Below are positions 1 through 10,188 of a stretch of 64,000 bases of DNA, one piece after another. The translations under genes were made by a program, and so were the position numbers. Location of the stretch: contig NZ_JBNPXC010000003.1 of assembly GCF_050433505.1 (NCBI RefSeq), positions 1 to 64,000 on the forward strand. Direction: 5' to 3'. The DNA is from Methanobacterium_D oryzae (GTDB lineage Archaea > Methanobacteriota > Methanobacteria > Methanobacteriales > Methanobacteriaceae). How positions within the stretch are numbered: position 1 is the first letter of the stretch; each line of letters opens with the position of its first letter. A model generated the notes under the pieces. The model was not told the DNA's origin. It saw only the letters and a list, made by a program, of their open reading frames with translations, and did not search any database.

Positions 1-1459
<1,459 letters not shown>

Positions 1460-1622
1460 ATAACTTTTCTTCTTTTTTTATTTTCAGAGATTAATGCTAT
1501 TTTTGAAGTTTTAATATAGGTTCCTAAAACAAATTTTAATACCATCTTCAACATACTAAATATTAATATATGAAAATATACTAATTTTTTATAAATTAAT
1601 TTAAAGATAAACAGTTGAAATT

Positions 1623-2684
1623 ATGCAAATTCAAGATTTAATGTCAGATATTAGAAGAAATGCCATTAAAAGAATGGATAAAAAATCACCAGCAGAACTT
1701 TCTGCATCATGGTCATCGGAAGATTTACTTCATTCAGGAATAGGAAACGCTATTTTTATCATTTTACCCACTCCCGGATGTGCCCATGCACTTTCAGAAT
1801 CTGGAGGATGTACAATGTGCAGTTATATAGCTGATTCTCCTCTTGAAAATGTTTCTTCAAGTCAATTAATTGATATATTTAAAAATCTTATGGAAAAACA
1901 TGAAATAAAGCCCAAAACTGTTGTTAAAATATTTGTTTCTGGTAGTTTCCTAAATGAAAAAGAATTACCTAAAGAAGCACGGGATGAAATTCTTAAAATT
2001 CTGAATAAAGAAGAAAATATTGAAGAGATTGTAGTTGAATCTCGCCCAGAATTTGTAACTGAAGAAATAATTAAAAATTGCTGTGATCTCCTGCCAGATA
2101 AAATATTTGAAATTAGTATTGGACTTGAAAGCAGCAGCGATTATATCAAAGAATATAAAATAAACAAGGGATTTTTAAATGAAGATTTCAAAAGAGCTAT
2201 TAATATCATTAAAAATTTGAAATCAAATTATAAAATTACATCAAAAGCATATCTATTTGTAAAGCCAATTTTAACTTCTGAAAAAGAGGCTATTGAAGAT
2301 GCAGTTGCTTCTGCTAAATATGCAGAAAAAATAGGAGTAGATAGAATATCTTTTTGTCCTGCAACCATTCATAAAGGAACTCTTATGGAAATTTTATGGC
2401 GTAGAGGTTCTTATCAACCCCCATGGATATGGAGTATACTTGAAATTATAAAGAAGGTTCGCAGTGAGGTTAAAATTCCTGTAATAATGGATACTTCAGG
2501 GTTTGGAACTCGTAGAGGGCCTTTTAACTGTAAAAAGTGTAATAAGAAATTTAAGAATTTAATAATTGAATCTAATCTTAAACAGACAATTCCTGAAGAA
2601 TTTAAGTGTGAATGTAAGGACAAATGGATTGCTGATGTTGAATTTTCAAATATCACCAGATCAACTACTGCTTTGAAAAATTGA
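1623..2684 (+). CDS. Archaeosine-biosynthesis radical SAM protein (RaSEA-type)
   Basis: Radical SAM enzyme of 353 residues. The cluster-binding cysteines form an unusual CX9CX2C at residues 53, 63 and 66 (PGCAH...GGCTMCSY), instead of the common CX3CX2C. This spacing with GGCTMC and the following aspartate-serine is typical of the archaeal family shown to act with ArcS in converting the lysine adduct of preQ0 in tRNA to archaeosine. The C-terminus has CKKCNKK and CECKDKW cysteines that may bind zinc. ArcS is not in the window. A TATA-like run at 1587-1595 would place the transcript start within a few bases of the ATG, so the message may be leaderless; no ribosome site is visible. Function is by family resemblance. 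Confidence 0.75.
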   Translation: MQIQDLMSDIRRNAIKRMDKKSPAELSASWSSEDLLHSGIGNAIFIILPTPGCAHALSESGGCTMCSYIADSPLENVSSSQLIDIFKNLMEKHEIKPKTVVKIFVSGSFLNEKELPKEARDEILKILNKEENIEEIVVESRPEFVTEEIIKNCCDLLPDKIFEISIGLESSSDYIKEYKINKGFLNEDFKRAINIIKNLKSNYKITSKAYLFVKPILTSEKEAIEDAVASAKYAEKIGVDRISFCPATIHKGTLMEILWRRGSYQPPWIWSILEIIKKVRSEVKIPVIMDTSGFGTRRGPFNCKKCNKKFKNLIIESNLKQTIPEEFKCECKDKWIADVEFSNITRSTTALKN

Positions 2685-2761
2685 TTGATTCTTTTTGGAT
2701 TATTAATCTCTACTATGTAAAAAAGTAAATTATATAATTAAGTTTTAATACACTAAATTGG

Positions 2762-3226
2762 ATGCTTCACTTGAAGAATATATATAAACTGTTGTTACTT
2801 ATAGCAGTCCTTTTTATTTTAATTACAAGTTCATATGCATCTTCTCAGAATTTAGAAACGTCATTTGATTTAACAAATCAAAACAGTCCAGAAATTGTTA
2901 GACAAAGTGATTCAGAAAGTTCACGTAAAGAACATTATTTAGTCAGTGACCCAGAAACTTGTCTTATATGTAATGATACTGGAACAATTACTAAAACTAT
3001 AACAAATTACTTAGCTTGTAAAGAATGTGATGGTACTGGAAGAATCATTTGCCCACATTGTAGCGGGTCAGGACGTTCAGAATTTTCAAAACATTTAGGG
3101 ACAAATATTTGTCCAAGTTGTCAAGGAAATGGTAGACTAACCTGTCCAAATTGCCATGGTAAAGGTTACAAGAGTGAAACCCTGAAAACCCAAGTGAATT
3201 GTCCTATTTGTAAAAATAAGATTTAA
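2762..3226 (+). CDS. Secreted protein with DnaJ-like CxxCxGxG zinc repeats
   Basis: A 154-residue protein. Residues 1-26 are a hydrophobic signal sequence (KLLLLIAVLFILITSSYA), so the rest is predicted outside the membrane. From about residue 68 it has successive cysteine pairs: CLICNDTG, CKECDGTG, CPHCSGSG, CPSCQGNG, CPNCHGKG and a final CPIC. These match the zinc-binding repeats of DnaJ, but there is no J domain and no substrate-binding domain. In DnaJ the repeats bind zinc and unfolded polypeptide; a role in extracellular folding or metal binding here is inference. The gene is single, with no clear operon partner. Confidence 0.7.
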   Translation: MLHLKNIYKLLLLIAVLFILITSSYASSQNLETSFDLTNQNSPEIVRQSDSESSRKEHYLVSDPETCLICNDTGTITKTITNYLACKECDGTGRIICPHCSGSGRSEFSKHLGTNICPSCQGNGRLTCPNCHGKGYKSETLKTQVNCPICKNKI

Positions 3227-3300
3227 GAATAAAACCATTATTTCAGATAAAAATAATACAGAAAAAGTTAATTCTCTAAATAAAAAAATTATTTAATAGA

Positions 3301-4395
3301 TTAATTTGAGTTAATTCTCTTTTTATATTCTAATTCCTTAAATTTAATCCTAAACTCAGCTCCTTCTTTGTTTTCAAGTTCTATTGTTCCATCAAGCTGA
3401 TTTACTAATAAATTGACTAATTGTAAGCCTAAAGATTCCGCATTTCTAAAATCAATATCTTCTGGGAATCCAATACCATTATCTTTTACTATGAGCTTAA
3501 AAGTTTCATTCTTTAAATACAGTTCTACAGATAATTCATTTCCAAATGAATGTTTTAATGAATTAGTTATTAGTTCTGTGATAATTAAGCCACAAGGAAT
3601 TGCAGTTTCCATGTTGAGTTTGATACTGTTACATTTAATATTGTATTTAATCTTTTCTTGATCTACAATATATGCTTGAAATAAATTAATTAATATACTT
3701 GAAAGATAGCTATTAAAATCGATTTTTTGAAGGTTTTTAGATTGGTAAAGTTTCTCATGGATCATGGAAATAGATTTAACACGGTTTTGGCTTTCTTTAA
3801 AAAATTCTATTGATTCTTCATCTTTAATATATAAAGCTTGAATGTTTATGAGGCTTGAAATTAACTGTAAACTATTATTAACACGATGATGTATTTCTCT
3901 TAAAAGTAATTCTTTTTCTTGTAAGGCTGAATAAAGTTCTTTAGTGCGTTCTTGGACCTTAAACTCTAAATTTTCATTAGTATTTTGTAAATAATTTTCA
4001 GCTTTTTTTCGTTCTGTTATATCTGCTGTAAGCGTCACGTATAGATTTTTTGCAGGTGAAAAAGCTGAAATTAAAAAATAACTATCTATAAGCGGAGAAT
4101 AAGTTTCATACTTTTTAATTTGTCCAGTAGATACTATCTCATTAGCTTCTTTAATAAAAGAGGCTATTGCATCTGATCCATATAGTTTAGCGATGCTTTT
4201 ACCGGTGAATTTTCTATTAAGGAATACTTTACTGGTTGAAGAAGCAGGATTAGCATATTTAATAATTAAATCTCTTATTTTACCAGAATTATCATATAAA
4301 ATCCTATAAACCGTTATACCCTCTTGCATATTTTCAAATATGGTGTAATAATCTTCACTTGTAAGTGAAAATAGTTCTAAACCTGTTTTCATCAT
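3301..4395 (-). CDS. PAS-domain sensor histidine kinase (HisKA_2 type)
   Basis: About 364 residues. The N-terminal half is a PAS-like sensor (roughly residues 10-130), followed by a short coiled coil (NENLEFKVQERTKELYSAL). The HisKA_2 dimerisation helix has the phospho-acceptor in REIHHRVNNSLQ. A HATPase domain follows, with the N box in ITELITNSLKH and the G box VKDNGIGFPED. No transmembrane segment is visible, so it is predicted cytoplasmic. Such PAS/HisKA_2 kinases are numerous in methanogens and often lack an adjacent response regulator; none is seen here. The reading frame opens at a TTG at 4416, but the first ATG at 4395 is more credible (4392 is also possible). Confidence 0.85.
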   Translation of the reverse strand: MMKTGLELFSLTSEDYYTIFENMQEGITVYRILYDNSGKIRDLIIKYANPASSTSKVFLNRKFTGKSIAKLYGSDAIASFIKEANEIVSTGQIKKYETYSPLIDSYFLISAFSPAKNLYVTLTADITERKKAENYLQNTNENLEFKVQERTKELYSALQEKELLLREIHHRVNNSLQLISSLINIQALYIKDEESIEFFKESQNRVKSISMIHEKLYQSKNLQKIDFNSYLSSILINLFQAYIVDQEKIKYNIKCNSIKLNMETAIPCGLIITELITNSLKHSFGNELSVELYLKNETFKLIVKDNGIGFPEDIDFRNAESLGLQLVNLLVNQLDGTIELENKEGAEFRIKFKELEYKKRINSN

Positions 4396-4839
4396 GATAT
4401 CTCTTCTTAATGGCAAATAAGCTATTTATCTTTTTTAGAAGTCCATTATTTAATTCAAGTATATCATATTTTAGTATATACACAATAGATAATTTTAATA
4501 CTGTAATATTAATACTTTTCGACTTATTTTTCACTATTTGTATCTTCATATCTTTTTTATGTAGTTTTTTTACATGTTAAAGCAATGTTTAGATTGATGT
4601 TAGATATCATTGGATAAATATTTCTCTAATATAAAAATAACTTAAAATTCAATTTTATTTTTATATATATTAACTTATTTTATTTTTATTGCTATTTATT
4701 ACTAAAATTATACCCATCTGCTTTATTTTGCTAAATATTTATTAACCGGTTATGATATATTTTAAATAGTATTAATTAAACATGAGTTTGTAGTACAATT
4801 AGTTGATTTAAATTCCAAAATTTAATAAGGCGGAATAAC
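4396..4839. other. Intergenic region between divergent kinase and phosphatase genes
   Basis: About 440 bp of AT-rich sequence. It should hold the kinase promoter on the minus strand and the phosphatase promoter on the plus strand. A short ORF on the minus strand (about 4355-4549) has no ribosome site and looks like chance. No RNA gene is recognised. Confidence 0.5.
4743..4752. promoter_or_regulatory. TAACCGGTTA palindrome upstream of otsB TATA box
   Basis: A perfect 10-bp palindrome directly before a TATA-like run (GATATATTTTAAAT, about 4754-4767). This places it where the TFB-recognition element lies, a usual position for archaeal operators. It is unusually GC-rich for this region. Confidence 0.35.
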
Positions 4840-5646
4840 GTGAAAGAGCCCAAATATCTTTTTAATCATTTAAAGAAGCTTGAAAAATTTAAAAATGATA
4901 ATAAAACTGCCATTATAACAGATATTGATGGAACCATCAGTAAAATTGTTCCTACCCCTATGGAAGCCACAGTAAGTCAAGACATGAAAAACACAATTAA
5001 AAAACTCTTAGATAAGTATCCATTAACAGGCGTTGTAACTGGAAGAAGCATTGAAAATGCATTTGATATGTTGAAAATTAAAGATCTTATTTATATTGGA
5101 AATCATGGATTAGAATACATTAAAAACGGTGAAATACATATTGACAGTGCCGTTAAAAAATATATTCCGTTAATAAAAGAATTAGCAAGAGAAATTAAGA
5201 CCAAATTAAAAGATAAAGATTGTATTTTATTTCAAGATAAAGGACTAAGCTTTACAGTTCATTATAGATTATGTAATGATGCCGAAGAAATCCGGAAAAT
5301 TGCTTTAGATATTATTTCTAAATTAGAAGAATCCAAACAGCTTAAAGTTGCAGAAGGACGTAAAGTAATTGAAATAAGACCCCCAATAGGACATGATAAA
5401 GGCACAATTATTGAAAAACTCATTTTAGAAAATGATATAAAAAAAATTGTATACTTAGGAGATGATATTACTGATGCAGATGCATTTTTCAAGTTAAATA
5501 AACTCAATAAAAAAAATGAAGTTAAATCTGTAAATATAGTTGTATCTTCCAAGGAAACTCCGGATTTTGTTAAAGAAAATGCCGATTTTTATGTTAAGAG
5601 CGTTGCTGAAATCAAAAAGTTCTTTGAGTGGCTTACAGATAATTAA
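4840..5646 (+). CDS. otsB: Trehalose-phosphatase family HAD hydrolase
   Basis: A 268-residue HAD-superfamily phosphatase. Motif I is ITDIDGTIS near residue 28, motif II is VVTGRS near residue 67, and the C-terminal motif IV is YLGDDITDADAFF near residue 207, with the cap region between. This pattern and length fit trehalose-6-phosphate phosphatase (trehalose-6-P to trehalose plus phosphate). The start is GTG, chosen because AAGGCGG lies about 8 nt before it. No trehalose-6-phosphate synthase is in the window. A related sugar phosphatase specificity, such as mannosyl- or glucosylglycerate phosphate, cannot be excluded. Confidence 0.8.
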   Translation: MKEPKYLFNHLKKLEKFKNDNKTAIITDIDGTISKIVPTPMEATVSQDMKNTIKKLLDKYPLTGVVTGRSIENAFDMLKIKDLIYIGNHGLEYIKNGEIHIDSAVKKYIPLIKELAREIKTKLKDKDCILFQDKGLSFTVHYRLCNDAEEIRKIALDIISKLEESKQLKVAEGRKVIEIRPPIGHDKGTIIEKLILENDIKKIVYLGDDITDADAFFKLNKLNKKNEVKSVNIVVSSKETPDFVKENADFYVKSVAEIKKFFEWLTDN

Positions 5647-5654
5647 TAGCTCTA

Positions 5655-6941
5655 TTATTTTCCAACAAATATTCTGGCCCTGATACCCTCTTTTTTTTCT
5701 ACAATTTGCGCTTTAAGTGGAATAAGTTGCGAATCAATTAAAAACCGTAGATATGTAGCATGTTTAGCCGGTAATTTAAGTGGACTTTTTATTTTACGGG
5801 TTTCAGTGCGTATTTGACAACGTAACTTATCATTCTTATCTACATAAAGCAGCGCATCCATCCCTTCTTTTAAATCTTCAGCTTCAAAGCTTCTAAGATG
5901 CATTCCTGCATCAATAGTATAAAGAGGTTTTGAGCCACGTTTACCTTTTCTAAACGTTTCATGGGCATCTGAAGATTTAATTCCTTTATCAACATTAGAT
6001 GCAACAAACCATGCTCTTTCAATCACGCTTTCTACTGCCTGATCTGGAGGAATTATTCCATCTGCTTCATAGCTTTTTATTAAATCAAAAACTTCTTTAC
6101 GTGTTACATCTTGTTCAATAGAACTTATTGCAAGTCTTGTAAGAACAGGCCCATATCCTGCCATTCTAAGTGATGCCCAAATCTGATCTTCATTTCTGTA
6201 TCTTCGGCCCTTAATAAGTGCATCTGTAGCATTAGCATTTATATGGGCAATATTAAGCAGTTTTGGCCTCGAATATGTGTTTAACCTCTTTGTAAGAGTT
6301 TCCATATCTCGTTTACCCGGAATATTTCCTTTCTTTATTTCTTTTTCAAGTATTTTTACGGTTGAATGTGGCAATACTTCTTTAACTTCCTCTGGAATCT
6401 TGAAGTTGTTTTCGATTATTTTTGCCCTTATTTCACGACCTGAGATCTTACCATCCCGTTTAAGTTCTGGGATTATATGAAATTTCATTTTTTGGTTATA
6501 TTTTTTGTAAAGAAATTCATTAACGGCAAACCACCGTATTACATTGCGATTTGGCAGATTTCGTGGTATTCCACTGAATATTCCGCGTTTTGCAAATGAT
6601 GAAGCGTATTTTTGGATTTTTTTAGTGGAAACATCTGCTGCATCTACATAATCAACAACTCCGTCTTCTATCATCATTGCAATTCTTATAGGAACTGTAT
6701 ATGCTAGTGTAAGCCGATGATGTAATCCTTCAATAGGTACAACTCTATCAACACCTGCTTTAAGTGCCATTTCCTGTCTTGCATCGTAATCTGCAAAAAA
6801 AGGAGCATGATTAGCACTATAATCTTTATTTAAATAAATTACTACTTCTCCACCAGTTTTATCTGCAATTTCTCTTCCTTTTTCTATGAGTTTAACATGC
6901 CCATTATGTACAGGGTCAAAATCAGCGCTAATTCCAATCAA
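5655..6941 (-). CDS. Nucleotidyltransferase family protein (COG1323/TmcAL-like)
   Basis: A 428-residue protein. It starts with a cytidylyltransferase-type nucleotide-binding site (GISADFDPVHNGH, the HxGH motif at residues 16-19) and has ISGREIRAKI near residue 168, which fits the second nucleotide-binding motif. The C-terminal half carries a helical region rich in R/K and resembles the architecture of the COG1323 group that includes bacterial tRNA(Met) cytidine acetate ligase. Whether it modifies tRNA in archaea is inference. It is convergent with the phosphatase, with only 8 bp between the stops. Confidence 0.6.
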   Translation of the reverse strand: MIGISADFDPVHNGHVKLIEKGREIADKTGGEVVIYLNKDYSANHAPFFADYDARQEMALKAGVDRVVPIEGLHHRLTLAYTVPIRIAMMIEDGVVDYVDAADVSTKKIQKYASSFAKRGIFSGIPRNLPNRNVIRWFAVNEFLYKKYNQKMKFHIIPELKRDGKISGREIRAKIIENNFKIPEEVKEVLPHSTVKILEKEIKKGNIPGKRDMETLTKRLNTYSRPKLLNIAHINANATDALIKGRRYRNEDQIWASLRMAGYGPVLTRLAISSIEQDVTRKEVFDLIKSYEADGIIPPDQAVESVIERAWFVASNVDKGIKSSDAHETFRKGKRGSKPLYTIDAGMHLRSFEAEDLKEGMDALLYVDKNDKLRCQIRTETRKIKSPLKLPAKHATYLRFLIDSQLIPLKAQIVEKKEGIRARIFVGK

Positions 6942-7281
6942 ATTTATTTCTCCGTTAAATCTTAATGATAAAATATTTACTATTATTCTTTTGTTTATGA
7001 TATTTCAATATCTGTAATTAACCATAACTATTTATTAAAATCCTAATATTATCGTCGAAAATCTATTTTCAAAGGTTACATAATCATAAAAAGTTGATTA
7101 ATTGCTATTATTGTATTATATAGAATATTACTCTATTTTACTATATATAACTAATTTTGAACTAATTATCGCTTATTTGGTCATTATGATCACTTTAAAA
7201 ATATATTAAAATGATCATAAGAAATTGGAATGATAAAATATTAATAATAAAGGACAGAATAGATTATAATGGTGAATTATT
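6942..7281. other. Divergent intergenic region with rubrerythrin promoter
   Basis: 340 bp with promoters for both flanking genes. On the plus strand an AAAATATATT box at 7197-7206 lies about 75 nt before the rubrerythrin ATG, and GGTGA at 7270-7274 is the ribosome site. The remainder is AT-rich, with nothing further recognisable. Confidence 0.5.
7186..7218. promoter_or_regulatory. Paired ATGATCA sites flanking the rubrerythrin TATA box
   Basis: ATGATCA at 7186-7192 and the perfect palindrome ATGATCAT at 7211-7218 lie on either side of the TATA box, 25 bp apart. That arrangement suits an operator pair for a repressor. The regulator is unknown. Confidence 0.4.
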
Positions 7282-7863
7282 ATGCAAAAGACATTGGAAA
7301 ATTTAGCAAAAGCTTTTATTGGTGAAAGTCAGGCGCGAAATCGGTATACTCTTTATGCCAAAGTAGCAAAGAAAGAGGGATATGAACAGCTTTCTGAAAT
7401 CTTTTTAAATACTGCAGAAAATGAAAGAGAACATGCCAAATGGGCAATGAGAATGATAAACAGTTTAAAAGATGAAAAAGGAGAGCCAGAAGAAATTATT
7501 GTAACAGCAGATGCCCCAACAACTCTCGGAAATACAGTTGAAAATCTTAAAGCCACAATTGCTGGTGAAAACTTTGAATACACTGAAATGTACCCCGAAT
7601 TTGCAAAAGTAGCTGAAGAAGAAGGTTTAACTGACATTGCTAAAAGACTAAGAGCAATTGGTAATGTAGAAGAACATCACGAGGGGAGATTTAAAGAAAT
7701 TTTAAAAGAAATAGAATCAAGTACTATATTTAAAAAGGATAAAGAAGTTGAATGGGTTTGCAGAAAATGTGGTTACGTTCAATTAGGCATGGAACCGCCA
7801 GAAAAATGTCCTTCATGTGATCATCCAACTAGCTACTTCCAAATTTTGTGTGAAGAATATTAA
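7282..7863 (+). CDS. rbr: Rubrerythrin
   Basis: A 193-residue peroxide-reducing non-haem iron protein of anaerobes. The N-terminal ferritin-like domain has the di-iron ligands in GESQARNRYT, ENEREHAKWA, AGENFEYTEM and EEHHEGRF. The C-terminal rubredoxin domain has two CxxC knuckles (CRKCGYV near 153 and CPSCDHP near 170). It reduces hydrogen peroxide to water using rubredoxin or other electron donors in the cytoplasm. Length and both domains are normal. It is monocistronic behind a promoter bracketed by ATGATCA sites, which suggests regulation, perhaps by oxidative stress. Confidence 0.95.
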   Translation: MQKTLENLAKAFIGESQARNRYTLYAKVAKKEGYEQLSEIFLNTAENEREHAKWAMRMINSLKDEKGEPEEIIVTADAPTTLGNTVENLKATIAGENFEYTEMYPEFAKVAEEEGLTDIAKRLRAIGNVEEHHEGRFKEILKEIESSTIFKKDKEVEWVCRKCGYVQLGMEPPEKCPSCDHPTSYFQILCEEY

Positions 7864-8016
7864 TTAACCCAAATTTTTTATTTTATATTTTTAAAATTGA
7901 TTTTTATTTTATATAATTAATATCTGGCCATATTTTTTATATTTTTGTTTTTTTAAATTATTACTCCAAAAAGTGTAATACATATTATTTACTTAAATAA
8001 TACTGGTGATTGAAAA

Positions 8017-8289
8017 ATGTCTAAAAATAAGATTAAAATTTTAGATGGTACCGAATATGATGAAGATCAAGCTTATACAGTCCATGCTATGGACATTTTA
8101 GAAAATGTAGCATTATATAAAATGTGTGATGAATGCGGGAAAACTAATAAAGAAAATAATAAAGCTTGCTGGTATTGTGGGAGTGGAAATTTAAGCGAAT
8201 TAGATGAACAATCTAAAGAAATACTCAGAAGTTACAATTCATTTGCAGTAGTAGGATTAGAAGATATTATTCCAAATAATGAGGATTAA
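8017..8289 (+). CDS. Small zinc-ribbon-like protein, unknown function
   Basis: A 90-residue protein that I cannot assign. The middle has four cysteines spaced as a zinc ribbon: CDECGKT near residue 47 and CWYCGSGN near residue 61. Both flanks are acidic and there is no membrane segment. GGTGATTG precedes the ATG at the correct distance. The next gene lies 25 nt downstream on the same strand, so the two are probably co-transcribed. Confidence 0.6.
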   Translation: MSKNKIKILDGTEYDEDQAYTVHAMDILENVALYKMCDECGKTNKENNKACWYCGSGNLSELDEQSKEILRSYNSFAVVGLEDIIPNNED

Positions 8290-8314
8290 AAATCCTTTAT
8301 AATCATTTAATAGG

Positions 8315-8692
8315 ATGATTAATTTGAATAATGATCAGAATGACTCAAAACCAGTAGATCTTGAAAAAAAGCAGCTTGTTATGGAATTTGAAAGAGTATA
8401 TAATACGTGGATAACTGTAGGTCTTGGAGGACTTGTAGGAGGACTATATGTAATTAAAACGCTATCTACACAATATGACTCCTTGACAACAACAATTTAT
8501 GGCTTAATAATTGTTCTAGGAAGTATTGCAACTATACTTTTTGCATACTGGTCATTTAATAAAAATTTAAAGAAAATAGAATCTAAACATCACAAAAAAA
8601 GTTTAATTAATTTGACTATCATGATTACTGTTTTTCTAATAATAAATGGCATTTTAATTCTATTTTTCATTTTCAATTCATTTAAAACATGA
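8315..8692 (+). CDS. Small two-segment membrane protein, unknown function
   Basis: 125 residues. After a polar N-terminal stretch of about 35 residues there are probably three membrane segments: a glycine-rich VGLGGLVGGLYVI, then IYGLIIVLGSIATILFAYW, and a last TIMITVFLIINGILILFFIF. No known family is recognised. The start is uncertain: ATG at 8315, or TTG at 8324, which has a better-placed AGGATGATT ribosome site. Confidence 0.5.
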   Translation: MINLNNDQNDSKPVDLEKKQLVMEFERVYNTWITVGLGGLVGGLYVIKTLSTQYDSLTTTIYGLIIVLGSIATILFAYWSFNKNLKKIESKHHKKSLINLTIMITVFLIINGILILFFIFNSFKT

Positions 8693-8762
8693 TTTATATT
8701 TAGCTATTTTCTAAAGTACGAATTTTTTTTTTAAATAAAATTCTTATTTTAAAGAAGAAAGA

Positions 8763-8770
8763 TTTATATA
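8763..8770 (+). promoter_or_regulatory. TATA box of the TetR operon
   Basis: TTTATATA about 95 nt before the tetR ATG. The predicted transcript start, near 8793, falls inside the operator array, so bound repressor would block initiation directly. Confidence 0.6.
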
Positions 8771-8777
8771 CTACTTA

Positions 8778-8853
8778 TGACACAGTTGTCATTACATGAC
8801 ACAAGTGTCATTATATGTCACTGATGTTTACTAATGACATACATGTCATTGGA
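8778..8853. promoter_or_regulatory. Four tandem 19-bp operator units before tetR
   Basis: Inverted repeats of the form TGACA-N4-TGTCA occur at 8778-8791, 8797-8810 and 8835-8848. The slot between the last two (8816-8829, TGTCACTGATGTTT) is a degenerate fourth copy. All four begin exactly 19 bp apart. The last copy is embedded in the 18-bp palindrome 8833-8850 and abuts the ribosome site. This is best read as an autoregulatory TetR operator array. Confidence 0.75.
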
Positions 8854-8862
8854 GGAGTTGAA

Positions 8863-9492
8863 ATGACAATATCAGATAGAAAAAAAAGAGAAAAAGAGAG
8901 AAGGCGAGAAGATATCATCGATGCAGCAGCAAAACTCTTTAAAGAAGGATATGAAAACGTTACAATGGAAGACATAGCCAGAGAAACTGAACTAGCAAGA
9001 AGCACATTATATCTCTACTTCAAAAACAAGGATGACATATACATAGCAGTAGCTATTAGAGGCTCAAAAATCCTCAACAAAATGTTCAAAGAATATTATC
9101 AGAAAGGAAATAGTGGGATTGAAAAAATCAGATGTTTAATATTAGCATTTACTAAATTCTACAAAAAATATCCCGGATATTATCATGTAAACTGGCAGTC
9201 TCAACTGCCAAAGTTTAATAACAAACAATTCCCTGAATTAGAGGAAATAAAAAATATAAGAACAGATAGCTTTAAAATGGTGGGAAAATCCGTCTATGAA
9301 GGCATAAAAGACGGAACAGTAAGACCTGATGATGATGCAGTAAAGTCTACTCTTGTAGTGACTTCATTAATGCAAAGCATACTTGATCTTCCCCCTGCCA
9401 TTGAAATGCATATGAAAAACAATAATTTAGAACATGATGAGCTTGTTGATTACGCTATAGACGTGATATTACGCTCATTAGAAAATAAATAA
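8863..9492 (+). CDS. TetR family transcriptional regulator
   Basis: 209 residues from the chosen ATG. The frame is open from 8815, but GGAGG at 8851-8855 and the operator array make 8863 the real start. The basic N-terminus is followed by the TetR helix-turn-helix (AAKLFKEGYENVTMEDIARETELARSTLY across about residues 21-48), then an all-helical ligand domain. It probably represses its own operon, which continues with a methyltransferase-like membrane protein and a soluble methyltransferase. The ligand is unknown; such TetR proteins often sense lipophilic compounds. Confidence 0.85.
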   Translation: MTISDRKKREKERRREDIIDAAAKLFKEGYENVTMEDIARETELARSTLYLYFKNKDDIYIAVAIRGSKILNKMFKEYYQKGNSGIEKIRCLILAFTKFYKKYPGYYHVNWQSQLPKFNNKQFPELEEIKNIRTDSFKMVGKSVYEGIKDGTVRPDDDAVKSTLVVTSLMQSILDLPPAIEMHMKNNNLEHDELVDYAIDVILRSLENK

Positions 9493-9522
9493 AGAAATAG
9501 AATAAAGAATTGGTGATAAGAA

Positions 9523-10140
9523 GTGTTAGAAGAAAATGTTTGGATCCACTTTGGAAACTGGTGGGCAGTCTTAGTTTGGATAGCGATTTATGCTGTTTTC
9601 CTTTTATTTGTACCGTTTTATAAAAAAAGCCGTGTTAAACCTACAGGTGTTTATCTAGCTTTTATAGTAGCTTTTGCAATTGAAATGTTTGGTATACCAT
9701 TTAGTATGTTTGCCTTAGGATGGGCATTTGGTATATGGTTACCTGAAGGAGTATTTTGGGGTCACACTCTTGGAACTTATATAGGTGACCTTGGAACATG
9801 GATTGGAGTTTTAGTTTCTCTATTAGGAGTTGCTCTTGTCCTTGTTGGTTGGAAAAAGATCCATAAAAATTACTGGATTAAAGAAACTGGTGAAGGTAAA
9901 TTAGTTACAGAGGGTATTTACAAGTACATACGTCACCCCCAATACACAGGATTTTTCTTAATAACTCTTGGAATTATGTTTGAATGGGCTACAATACCCC
10001 TAATTGTACTCTATGGTCTACTCCTAGTCCTTTATTACAAACTTGCAAAAAGAGAAGAAAAAGACATGAAATCCGAATTTGGAGATCAATACGAGGAATA
10101 TAGAAAGAAAACAAAGATGTTCATACCATATATAGTATAA
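9523..10140 (+). CDS. Isoprenylcysteine/phospholipid methyltransferase-like membrane protein
   Basis: A 205-residue integral membrane protein with about five hydrophobic segments. The C-terminal signature YKYIRHPQYTGFF near residue 129 and the closing EEKDMKSEFGDQYEEYRKKT segment are those of the ICMT/PEMT family, which binds SAM at the membrane face and methylates lipids or prenylated thiols. The substrate here is unknown. The start is GTG with GGTGAT 6 nt upstream. It follows tetR by 30 nt and is likely under its control, so a membrane-lipid stress response is a reasonable inference. Confidence 0.75.
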   Translation: MLEENVWIHFGNWWAVLVWIAIYAVFLLFVPFYKKSRVKPTGVYLAFIVAFAIEMFGIPFSMFALGWAFGIWLPEGVFWGHTLGTYIGDLGTWIGVLVSLLGVALVLVGWKKIHKNYWIKETGEGKLVTEGIYKYIRHPQYTGFFLITLGIMFEWATIPLIVLYGLLLVLYYKLAKREEKDMKSEFGDQYEEYRKKTKMFIPYIV

Positions 10141-10188
10141 AAACATCTTTTTCATTCTTTTAATTAAAATTTTTTTAAATGTGATAAT

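Noticed and set aside
4355..4549. Minus-strand ORF of 64 residues upstream of the histidine kinase
   Set aside because: No ribosome site, overlaps the kinase start and is an AT-rich chance frame.
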